Source of the DNA: Planctomycetota bacterium
Lineage (GTDB): Bacteria > Planctomycetota > Phycisphaerae > Sedimentisphaerales > Anaerobacaceae
Assembly: GCA_017885385.1 (NCBI GenBank)
Contig: JAFNGF010000077.1
Location: 1-8,590, forward strand
Direction: 5' to 3'
DNA: 8,590 bases
Shown in pieces: positions 1 through 5,256 of this stretch (position 1 is the stretch's first letter; the number at the start of each line of letters is the position of its first letter). A model generated the notes under the pieces. The model had not been told where the DNA came from, did no database searches, and saw nothing but the letters and a program-made list of their open reading frames with translations. Position numbers and translations under genes: made by a program.

Positions 1-623
1 CCAGCGGCGGCCGGCGCAACGACCTTGAGACAATGCGTCGCGCTGTGCCGTTGTGGCGGAGCGACTACGCCTACGAAGCTATCGGCCACCAATGTATGAT
101 GTGTGGTCTGTCGCTGTGGCTGCCGTTTCACGGCACCGGCACGGTATGCACGCGCAATGCGCCCTACTACGGCAGCGGTCGCACACCCGTCGAGCCTTAC
201 GCCTTCTGGAGCAATGCGGGTCAAAGTATCGGCTTTGGTCTGGACGTGCGCTTGAAGGACCTCGACTACGCTGCGCTGCGCCGCCTCATCGATCAGTGGC
301 GTCAAATTGCCCCGAACTATTATGGCGATTTCTATCCGCTCACGCCCTGGTCTCGTGACGACGCTGTATGGATGGCTTGGCAATTCGACCGACCGGAGAC
401 GGGCGATGGCATGGTCCAAGTTTTCCGCCGGCACAACAGCTTCTATGAGTCCGCACGTTTCAAGCTGTCTGGCGTGGATGCGGAAGCGAACTACTTGGTG
501 TGTAACCTCGACACAGGCGTGCAAGAGCGTCACAGTGGTCGTGTGTTGCTGAACGACGGACTGCCGGTGACCATTGCGGCCAAGCCAGGTGTGGCGATTC
601 TGACATATCAGAGACAACAATAA
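1..623 (+). CDS. Alpha-galactosidase (GH36 family), 3' part only
   Basis: Open from the window edge, with full codons from base 3; the gene begins upstream. About 206 C-terminal residues are visible. The first ones read SGGRRNDLETMRRAVPLWRS, matching the family block (usually CASGGRRNDLETLRRAVP) that follows the catalytic barrel strands. The Asp in RND (bases 21-23) is the expected general acid/base by family analogy. Downstream are the conserved stretches YYGSGRTPVEPYAFWSN, then APNYYGDFYPLTPWS and WMAWQFDRPETGDGMVQ. The end is a beta-rich melibiase C-terminal domain (GLPVTIAAKPGVAILTYQ). The enzyme would release terminal alpha-linked galactose from oligosaccharides or galactomannan. The nucleophile Asp and the N-terminal domains lie outside the window, so localisation cannot be judged. 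The internal ATG at 33 is not the true start. No convincing terminator follows the TAA. The family is well supported; the exact substrate is inferred. Confidence 0.9.
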   Translation, partial: SGGRRNDLETMRRAVPLWRSDYAYEAIGHQCMMCGLSLWLPFHGTGTVCTRNAPYYGSGRTPVEPYAFWSNAGQSIGFGLDVRLKDLDYAALRRLIDQWRQIAPNYYGDFYPLTPWSRDDAVWMAWQFDRPETGDGMVQVFRRHNSFYESARFKLSGVDAEANYLVCNLDTGVQERHSGRVLLNDGLPVTIAAKPGVAILTYQRQQ

Positions 624-699
624 GGACCCCAATCCCTGTCCCGAGCCCTACGAGGGAACTGCCCGCGAAAAGTGCCAGGGTATCAACCTGCAGCCAGAC

Positions 700-717
700 C
701 CCTCGACTTCGCTCGGG
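700..717 (+). repeat. Short dispersed motif, copy 1 (CTTCGACTTCGCTC type)
   Basis: The 18 bases CCCTCGACTTCGCTCGGG match the reverse complement of 5202-5219 (CCTTCGACTTTGCTCAGG) at 15 of 18 positions. CCCC (699-702) and GGGG (715-718) can pair, so this copy can form a small hairpin, but no T-run follows and it is not a standard terminator. Longer relatives lie inside the two inverted repeats at about 2180-2205 and 3919-3944. Confidence 0.55.
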
Positions 718-872
718 GCATGCGCGATTGAGTTACTTGACTGCGAGCTGTTTCGGCATATCGATGAAATAGAATACTTCGTGGAGCGTTGACGGAAGGC
801 AAAGGCTAAGTTGGGGCCGTAGGCACGGAGAGTCGTGGCCGCGTTTTTACACTCATTATTACAGCAAGACTG

Positions 873-1056
873 GAGAAGAGCATGGATCGGTCCTGCCAGC
901 TAACAGGGCCAGTGCGTGCGCACGAAACATGCCCCAAAATGGGCCTTCTCGGCACTCGCCTGATTTTAGGCCAGTCTTTGTAAGTTTCTGTCAATACAAA
1001 TGTAACATCAATTTCCATAGAACTTAGAAACTGCGACTATTAAACTATTTGTTAAC
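873..1056 (+). repeat. Diverged intergenic element, copy A (about 184 bp)
   Basis: This stretch aligns with 7523-7706 in the same orientation. From 911 to 1050 the alignment to 7561-7700 is ungapped with 93 of 140 identical bases. The best conserved blocks are GGTCCTGCCAGC, GGCCAGTGCG-GCGCACGAA, ATTTCCATA and TAAACTATTTG. Several self-complementary stretches recur at the same positions: GGATCGGTCC (884-893), GTGCG-TG-CGCAC (912-923), GCCC/GGGC (931-944) and GCCT/AGGC (958-971). The flanks on either side do not match copy B. I do not recognise the element; it could be a MITE-like repeat, a structured RNA or a regulatory block. Confidence 0.7.
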
Positions 1057-1144
1057 TCATCGTTATCAGGGCGATGGTGAAATTCAAACCACTGTCCCGC
1101 CTATTCACTGAACGGCCAACCTTCCCTTGCAGGGGTTAGGAATC

Positions 1145-1180
1145 AGAGCTATTCAACTATCCTGAAACCTGATAGGCTCT
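1145..1180 (+). promoter_or_regulatory. Leader hairpin abutting the acetyltransferase start codon
   Basis: AGAGC (1145-1149) pairs with GCTCT (1176-1180), and CTATC (1157-1161) with GATAG (1171-1175). This gives a 10-bp stem interrupted by a 7-nt bulge on the 5' side, with a 9-nt loop. The 3' arm contains the only Shine-Dalgarno-like bases (GATAGG) and ends directly at ATG 1181, so folding would hide the ribosome binding site. A regulatory role is inference. Confidence 0.35.
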
Positions 1181-2023
1181 ATGGCCATGATAAAGATTCG
1201 ACCAATGGGAGCTGCTGACCTCCAGCTCGGGGTGAGATTGACTCGGCAGGCAGGGTGGAACCAGACTGAGTCGGACTGGCTGCGATTCATTGATCTGCAG
1301 CTGGAAGGGTGTTTTGTTGCCGAGATAAATGGAGCATCAGTCGGGACCACTACAACCTGCGTTTTTGGTCCCGTGGCTTGGGTAGGTATGGTCTTGGTGG
1401 AGGTGAATGCACGCCGCAAGGGCGTCGCAACGGCACTAGTGAAGCATGCCCTCAGCTTCTTGGAGAAGCAAGAGGTAAAGACCATCCGTTTAGATGCAAC
1501 TGCTGCCGGTCTACCTGTCTATGAGAAGTTGGGGTTTACACTGGAATACCAGCTAACTCGATATGAGGGGATAGCTCCGCAGACCGGCGTGCAGCCACAC
1601 GTGACCAAGGCAACAATGAGCATGTTTGCAGAAATCGTCGCATTCGATCATCGGATGACAGGCACGCATCGCGGGAATCTGCTCACTCGACTATTTGAGG
1701 AATCCCCCCAAGCCGTGCACGTCCTGTGCCAAGCTGGTCAGCTTGAGGGGTTCGTCACCTTGCGCCGCGGTGCCAACGCGATCCAAATAGGTCCATGTAT
1801 CGCGACACCTCGTGCAGGCCGTGCGTTGCTTAGTGATGCTTTGGGCCGCTGTGCCGGCCAGTTAGTGTTCATAGATATTCCACGCAGCAATGCTCGTGCG
1901 CTGAGAGTGGCCGAAGCGAGCGGACTGAGAGTTCAACGATATTTCGTGAGGATGTATCGAGGCGACCGAGTCAAAGACTGTGTGGAGGCCATGTGGGCTA
2001 GTTCAGGTCCCGAAAAGGGATGA
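1181..2023 (+). CDS. GNAT family N-acetyltransferase with second acetyltransferase-like domain
   Basis: 280 residues. The N-terminal half (about 3-145) is a GNAT domain. The acetyl-CoA pyrophosphate loop is visible as RRKGVA (78-83) after the strand GMVLVEVNA, and the late GNAT motif YEKLGF is at 114-119. The C-terminal half (about 150-275) resembles the Acetyltransf_18-type domain (GPCIATPRAGRALL, then FVRMYRG near the end). This two-domain architecture and length fit that family, so the gene looks complete. It would transfer an acetyl group from acetyl-CoA to a small amine or protein amine in the cytoplasm; the acceptor is unknown. ATG 1181 is used; ATG 1187 is an alternative, since GATAGG (1171-1176) is only 4 nt from 1181. 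The stop TGA overlaps an ATG at 2020, but what follows is not a convincing gene. A link to the surrounding polysaccharide genes is not evident. Confidence 0.88.
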   Translation: MAMIKIRPMGAADLQLGVRLTRQAGWNQTESDWLRFIDLQLEGCFVAEINGASVGTTTTCVFGPVAWVGMVLVEVNARRKGVATALVKHALSFLEKQEVKTIRLDATAAGLPVYEKLGFTLEYQLTRYEGIAPQTGVQPHVTKATMSMFAEIVAFDHRMTGTHRGNLLTRLFEESPQAVHVLCQAGQLEGFVTLRRGANAIQIGPCIATPRAGRALLSDALGRCAGQLVFIDIPRSNARALRVAEASGLRVQRYFVRMYRGDRVKDCVEAMWASSGPEKG

Positions 2024-2073
2024 CACTTGAGCGGCGCAGTATCATGCGCAGCGCCTCCAAAGCCGTTACCAGG

Positions 2074-2227
2074 AAGCCAGTGGTGTCTTTTCTCCAGCAA
2101 AAGTCGGTCAAGCGACTAATTTCCAATTGTCTGTTGAGCCGGAAGGCGAAACATCCGGCCAACGAAGCCAGATTCTTCCCCTTCGACCCTTCAACTGCGT
2201 TCAGGGCAAGCTTTTTTCGCCCAGGGC
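2074..2227 (+). repeat. Left arm of 154-bp inverted repeat
   Basis: Matches the reverse complement of 3897-4050 at 150 of 154 positions. The mismatches are at 2109, 2112, 2113 and 2221. Outside the core, on the left, similarity fades rather than stopping: 13 of 19 bases still match over 2055-2073. Inside the repeat, GCCGGA/TCCGGC form a stem with a 10-nt loop (2138-2159), and a CTTCGAC...TTCAGG motif and AAGCTT followed by further Ts lie near the inner end. No transposase-like reading frame is seen in it. Confidence 0.93.
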
Positions 2228-2251
2228 TAAAGGCTTTCTTCGCTCAGAAAA

Positions 2252-2286
2252 CCAACCCGCCAGTAGACAGGCGGATTGGCTTTTTC
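2252..2286 (+). terminator. Rho-independent terminator, possibly bidirectional
   Basis: CCAACCCGCC (2252-2261) pairs with GGCGGATTGG (2270-2279), giving nine base pairs with one internal mismatch and an 8-nt loop, followed by CTTTTTC. On the opposite strand the stem is followed by TTTTC, so it may work both ways. It insulates the pectate-lyase-like gene from read-through of the acetyltransferase transcript. Confidence 0.72.
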
Positions 2287-2416
2287 AATTGTCATTCGGT
2301 GGAACAACCGGCCCATCGACTTGCCAACGGTCGTTCTATACCGGCGGAAGCCGATTGTCTTATGTCTGAAAGACTTGTTGCTCCCATGAGACGCAAGAGA
2401 GCAAACGGCTGCGCAT

Positions 2417-2445
2417 TTGACGTGCAGGACATTGTTGACTACAAT
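2417..2445 (+). promoter_or_regulatory. Sigma70-type promoter of the pectate-lyase-like gene
   Basis: TTGACG (2417-2422) and TACAAT (2440-2445) are separated by exactly 17 bases, close to the -35/-10 consensus. Transcription would begin near 2452, leaving a leader of about 40-50 nt before the GTG 2494 or ATG 2503 start. This makes the TTG at 2458 unlikely as the start. Confidence 0.62.
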
Positions 2446-2493
2446 TAACAACGTTGGTTGTGTGGTTCTTCATTTTCTTATCGAAGGAAAAAG

Positions 2494-3828
2494 GTGAAAC
2501 GAATGTGTAGTAATCTTGTTGAAGCAGGGACCCTAAGACAATCTTGTAGTATCTTTCTTGGTGTATTGTTGCTGTATGCGGCGGCAGTCCATGCCGAGAG
2601 TTCGCCCCAGGCTGATTTCGGCCCGCATTTTTGGGATGTGCGTGATTTCGGCGCTGTGGGGGATGAGAAAACGGATGACACGGCAGCGTTTCAAAAGGCC
2701 TTGAATGCGGCGGGAGAAACCGGAGGCGGGGTTGTTTATGCTTCTCGGGGAAACTATTTTTTTGCGGGCCATCTGAACATTCCCAAGGCTGTCGCGCTGG
2801 TGGGACTGTGGCAGTCGGTGCCTGCCCATAACGGCATCAGGGATCGCGGACTTCCCAAGCCTACGGACGACGGCACCACGTTTCTAGTGACGGAAGGCGC
2901 AGGCAACGAGGAGGGCCCCGCGTTCATTACCCTCAACACAAACAGTACCCTGAAGGGCGTGGTGATATACTATCCTCAACAAAATGTGGATAACGTGCCC
3001 AAACCGTATCCCTGGGCAATCGCCATGCGGGGCAAAAACCCGGCCGTTCTTGCGGTCGAGATGCTCAATCCATACAACGGCATCGACGCCACGCAAAACG
3101 AGCGTCACCTGATCCGTGACGTACAGGGTCAGCCGATCCGGCGAGGCATCATGGTCGATGCCATCTACGACATTGGACGAATTGAGAATGTTCACTTCAA
3201 TCCCTGGTGGAGCACGAAACCTAAGTTGCTCCAGTGGCAAATGGAAAACGGTGAAGCATTTATCTTTGGTCGTTCCGATTGGCAGTATGTTTATAATACG
3301 TTCTGTTTCGGTTACAAAATTGGCTATAAGTTTATAAGAAGTAAAGCAGGCGTATGCAATGGCAACTTTCTTGGCATCGGAGCCGATGACTGTTATACGG
3401 CTCTTGTCGCGGAACAATGTGCCCCGTACGGATTGTTAATTACGAACGGTGAGTTTGTGTCTTTTCATGGGCCGGATCCTACGATGATTGAAATCACGGA
3501 AACCAATACGGGAAGTATCCGCTTTGTGAACTGTGCATTCTGGGGCCCGTGTAATCAGATAGCGAAGATTGCAGGGGCGGGCACCGTTGGTTTCGGAGAT
3601 TGTACGTTTGTCCAATGGGGTGGCAAAGAGGGAAATCGCGCGGCAATCCAAGCTCAAAGCGGCACCGTTCTAATTCGGGGATGTGAATTCCGACAGGATC
3701 GGCCGCAGATTCAACTCGGCAAAGACATTGGCCGTGCTATAATCGCTGAGAATATATTCACGGGCTCCGAACGGATCATCAATCAGTCGAAAGGGAACGT
3801 ACAAATCGGACTGAATGTAAGTAATTAG
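2494..3828 (+). CDS. Secreted pectate-lyase-like right-handed beta-helix protein
   Basis: 444 residues from GTG 2494. This start has AAGGA at 2484-2488, 5 nt upstream. ATG 2503 with AAGGTG is the close alternative, and a TTG at 2458 has no ribosome binding site. A signal peptide is clear: basic start, hydrophobic core IFLGVLLLYAAA, cleavage likely after AVHA (residue 34). The mature protein opens with WDVRDFGAVGDEKTDDTAAF, then GGGVVYASRGNYFFAGHLNIP. This is the hallmark N-terminus of the Pectate_lyase_3 / GH28-related superfamily. The rest is rich in short beta-strand repeats with Gly and Asn turns, as in a parallel beta-helix. It probably binds or cleaves pectin-like polysaccharide in the periplasm or outside the cell. 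Catalytic residues cannot be assigned from sequence alone, so lyase, hydrolase or non-enzymatic roles remain possible. The gene lies wholly between two inverted repeats with its own promoter. Confidence 0.86.
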   Translation: MKRMCSNLVEAGTLRQSCSIFLGVLLLYAAAVHAESSPQADFGPHFWDVRDFGAVGDEKTDDTAAFQKALNAAGETGGGVVYASRGNYFFAGHLNIPKAVALVGLWQSVPAHNGIRDRGLPKPTDDGTTFLVTEGAGNEEGPAFITLNTNSTLKGVVIYYPQQNVDNVPKPYPWAIAMRGKNPAVLAVEMLNPYNGIDATQNERHLIRDVQGQPIRRGIMVDAIYDIGRIENVHFNPWWSTKPKLLQWQMENGEAFIFGRSDWQYVYNTFCFGYKIGYKFIRSKAGVCNGNFLGIGADDCYTALVAEQCAPYGLLITNGEFVSFHGPDPTMIEITETNTGSIRFVNCAFWGPCNQIAKIAGAGTVGFGDCTFVQWGGKEGNRAAIQAQSGTVLIRGCEFRQDRPQIQLGKDIGRAIIAENIFTGSERIINQSKGNVQIGLNVSN

Positions 3829-3896
3829 TGCAATGGTTGATGGAAAGGTGTCGTCAGCCGAGATACGATCAAGATTTGGCTGAACATGGACTGCCC

Positions 3897-4050
3897 GCCC
3901 TGAGCGAAAAAAGCTTGCCCTGAACGCAGTTGAAGGGTCGAAGGGGAAGAATCTGGCTTCGTTGGCCGGATGTTTCGCCTTCCGGCTCAACAGACAATTG
4001 GAAATTAGTCATTTAACCGACTTTTGCTGGAGAAAAGACACCACTGGCTT
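3897..4050 (-). repeat. Right arm of 154-bp inverted repeat
   Basis: Reverse-complement partner of 2074-2227 (150/154 identical). It begins 68 bp after the pectate-lyase-like stop and runs into the DUF362 gene, supplying about the last twelve codons and its stop. The DUF362 stop TAA (4013-4015) falls in the cluster of differences between the arms: the left arm reads CAA there. The two arms enclose 1,669 bp. No clear target-site duplication is visible outside the arms. Confidence 0.93.
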
Positions 4051-5023
4051 GTTGGAACCGGCGTTGGATCGGCTCCACACCCTCGTTCCAATACCCTTCG
4101 CCTCCTCTGATCGTATCGATGCCGTCAATCACCGCCAGATCGACCGGCCGCGCACACACCACATCGGCGACAATTCGTGGCACACGGTAACGCCAATCAC
4201 GGGGTGCTCCGCAGTCAATCTCGCCAGGGACTCCTTCGGGCACGGCCCGCTGGCCCATATGAAGGAGTGCTCCACGGGCCTTGACAGTATCTTCATTGGG
4301 GGCATCGTCTCCGTACAGGGCGGTTGGTAGTATGCCGAAGAGGTTCTTTGCAGCCATCGTCACACCTGCACTGGCGTGCTCCTTCAGCTTTGACAGCGAG
4401 ACAAAGACATCTGACTTCTCGTACCACTGGTTGACGTCAAATGCCGGGAAAAGGTATCCACCCGGGACATTGAGTCTGCTGTACCTTGGCCAGCTTCCCC
4501 GGTTCTTTGTGTTTTCGAGGATGACCTTGTGGTCTCCCGCAGACTGAATCGCTGCTATGTCCCACCCACCCGTCATGAGGACCTTTTCTATAGGCTTGCG
4601 GTAGTACAGGGCTTCCACTAAAACTATCCGTTGCGCCCCGGCATCGTTAAGTGCCGCACACAATGCGGCTACTACGCTCGGATGGATGTGGTAGGTTCGA
4701 CAAGCAGGCAGTCCGCACAACTCGCGGATCTCGCCAGTAAGGTTCAGCTTGACTGTGACTGTCTTACCACGGACCAGTTGATCGATGCCCCCGATCAGCT
4801 CCAGAGCTGCATCGAGTTTGCGGCGGACCAGACTCGGCTCATACGAATCGCACCGCTGGATGGCCACCGGCATACTTGGGGCATTTTTGGAGCGGTCGGG
4901 CAGGGGCGGCACGGCCGATTCCTGCGCAGTGCTCCAGGCCAAAGGGAGCCTGCCGCCAGCCAATGCTACGGCGGTCCCCAAGCCGCGGACCAATATCTCC
5001 CGTCGATTCATCGCACCGGACAT
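4013..5023 (-). CDS. DUF362 domain protein with Tat signal, apparently truncated at the C-terminus
   Basis: 336 residues from ATG 5023, preceded by GAGGG with 7 nt spacing. A TTG at 5041 and an ATG at 5011 are less likely starts. The N-terminus carries a twin-arginine motif (NRREILVRG, residues 6-14) before a hydrophobic Ala/Gly/Leu stretch, so export by Tat is expected. The DUF362 body follows: VTVKLNLTG, HPSVVAALCAALNDAGAQRIVLVE, FVSLSKLKEHASAGVTMAAKNLFG and DLAVIDGIDTIRGGEGYWNEGVEPI. In the family the last segment is normally followed by a block like PGLLIAGxNPVAxDAVA and a further C-terminal region. Here it changes to QRRFQQASGVFSPAKVG and stops, and most of that tail lies in the inverted repeat. 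The protein is therefore probably a 3'-truncated version and may be non-functional. Its molecular function is not established; some relatives bind Fe-S clusters. It follows the esterase on the same strand after 233 bp. Confidence 0.78.
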   Translation of the reverse strand: MSGAMNRREILVRGLGTAVALAGGRLPLAWSTAQESAVPPLPDRSKNAPSMPVAIQRCDSYEPSLVRRKLDAALELIGGIDQLVRGKTVTVKLNLTGEIRELCGLPACRTYHIHPSVVAALCAALNDAGAQRIVLVEALYYRKPIEKVLMTGGWDIAAIQSAGDHKVILENTKNRGSWPRYSRLNVPGGYLFPAFDVNQWYEKSDVFVSLSKLKEHASAGVTMAAKNLFGILPTALYGDDAPNEDTVKARGALLHMGQRAVPEGVPGEIDCGAPRDWRYRVPRIVADVVCARPVDLAVIDGIDTIRGGEGYWNEGVEPIQRRFQQASGVFSPAKVG

Positions 5024-5093
5024 AACCGTACCCTCTTTCAAAGGTCCTGAATGAGTAGGTTGTTAGAAAGCAGACTTATATACGCGTTCCTGA

Positions 5094-5128
5094 CCCCCGC
5101 TCTTGTCTTCGACAAGAAGACGCGGGGG
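5094..5128. repeat. Long GC-rich hairpin between the esterase and DUF362 genes
   Basis: CCCCCGC (5094-5100) pairs with GCGGGGG (5122-5128), and TCTTGTC (5101-5107) pairs with GACAAGA (5111-5117) around a TTC loop. This makes a 14-bp stem broken only by a 4-nt bulge, AGAC. No T-run follows on either strand, so it is not a textbook terminator. It could stabilise or process the esterase-DUF362 transcript, or be a small mobile palindrome. Confidence 0.6.
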
Positions 5129-5201
5129 CTCGAATGCATCAAGAAACCCTTTCACTCAGCGGAACGACTCCGGAACCTTCGGGCCGACTAACAGACGCTG
5201 T

Positions 5202-5219
5202 CCTGAGCAAAGTCGAAGG
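5202..5219 (-). repeat. Short dispersed motif, copy 2 (CTTCGACTTCGCTC type)
   Basis: The plus strand reads CCTGAGCAAAGTCGAAGG, the reverse complement of the motif at 700-717 with 15 of 18 matches. It lies just downstream of the esterase-like stop codon. The adjoining AGGAT-G-ATCCT (5217-5227) is a small palindrome. Confidence 0.55.
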
Positions 5220-5256
5220 ATGATCCTATTTTTCATTGCCCTTACTTACAGAGAAT

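Larger units (their letters stand above)
624..1180. other. Intergenic region of 557 bp with repeats and no credible gene
   Basis: Between the alpha-galactosidase stop and the acetyltransferase start I see no gene with a start codon and ribosome binding site. The region holds a short CTTCGACTTCGCTC-type motif (700-717), copy A of a diverged intergenic repeat (about 873-1056), and a hairpin abutting the next start codon (1145-1180). One frame (604-792) is open for 62 codons but has no ATG, GTG or TTG start. No strong sigma70 promoter is obvious for the acetyltransferase. Confidence 0.6.
2024..2493. other. Intergenic region of 470 bp: repeat, terminator and promoter
   Basis: The stretch holds, in order, the left inverted repeat (2074-2227), a terminator hairpin (2252-2286), about 130 bp in which I see nothing clear, and a sigma70-type promoter (2417-2445) feeding the pectate-lyase-like gene. 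A 142-codon frame (2020-2448) runs through all of these and is judged not to be a gene. Confidence 0.6.

Noticed and set aside
604..792. Open plus-strand frame ending IELLDCELFRHIDEIEYFVER
   Set aside because: It has no ATG, GTG or TTG start and crosses a short repeat. It may be a decayed gene fragment, but nothing supports it beyond the protein-like end.
806..1018. Minus-strand 70-codon frame in diverged element copy A, paired with a similar frame at 7489-7689
   Set aside because: The shared residues (MEI, SCARTG) follow from nucleotide similarity. Mismatches between copies are spread evenly over codon positions, and neither frame has a good ribosome binding site.
2138..2159. Stem-loop inside the repeat arm, considered as an integron attC site
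   Set aside because: The hairpin GCCGGA/TCCGGC is present, but the paired core sites and bulge pattern of attC are not seen and there is no integrase in the window.
2020..2448. 142-codon plus-strand frame overlapping the acetyltransferase stop
   Set aside because: It runs through the inverted repeat, the terminator stem and the promoter of the next gene. It shows no recognisable domain and is probably open by chance, apart from its possible first 18 codons.
2884..3417. Minus-strand 177-codon frame inside the pectate-lyase-like gene
   Set aside because: Antisense shadow of a clear coding sequence, with no start signal and no family features.
3831..3839. CAATGGTTG shared with the esterase promoter palindrome
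   Set aside because: A 9-11 base match of this kind is expected several times by chance in a window this size, and it has no symmetric partner here.
3670..3990. Minus-strand 106-codon frame over the end of the pectate-lyase-like gene and the repeat
   Set aside because: It shares its first residues with the repeat only and then runs antisense to a well-supported gene.
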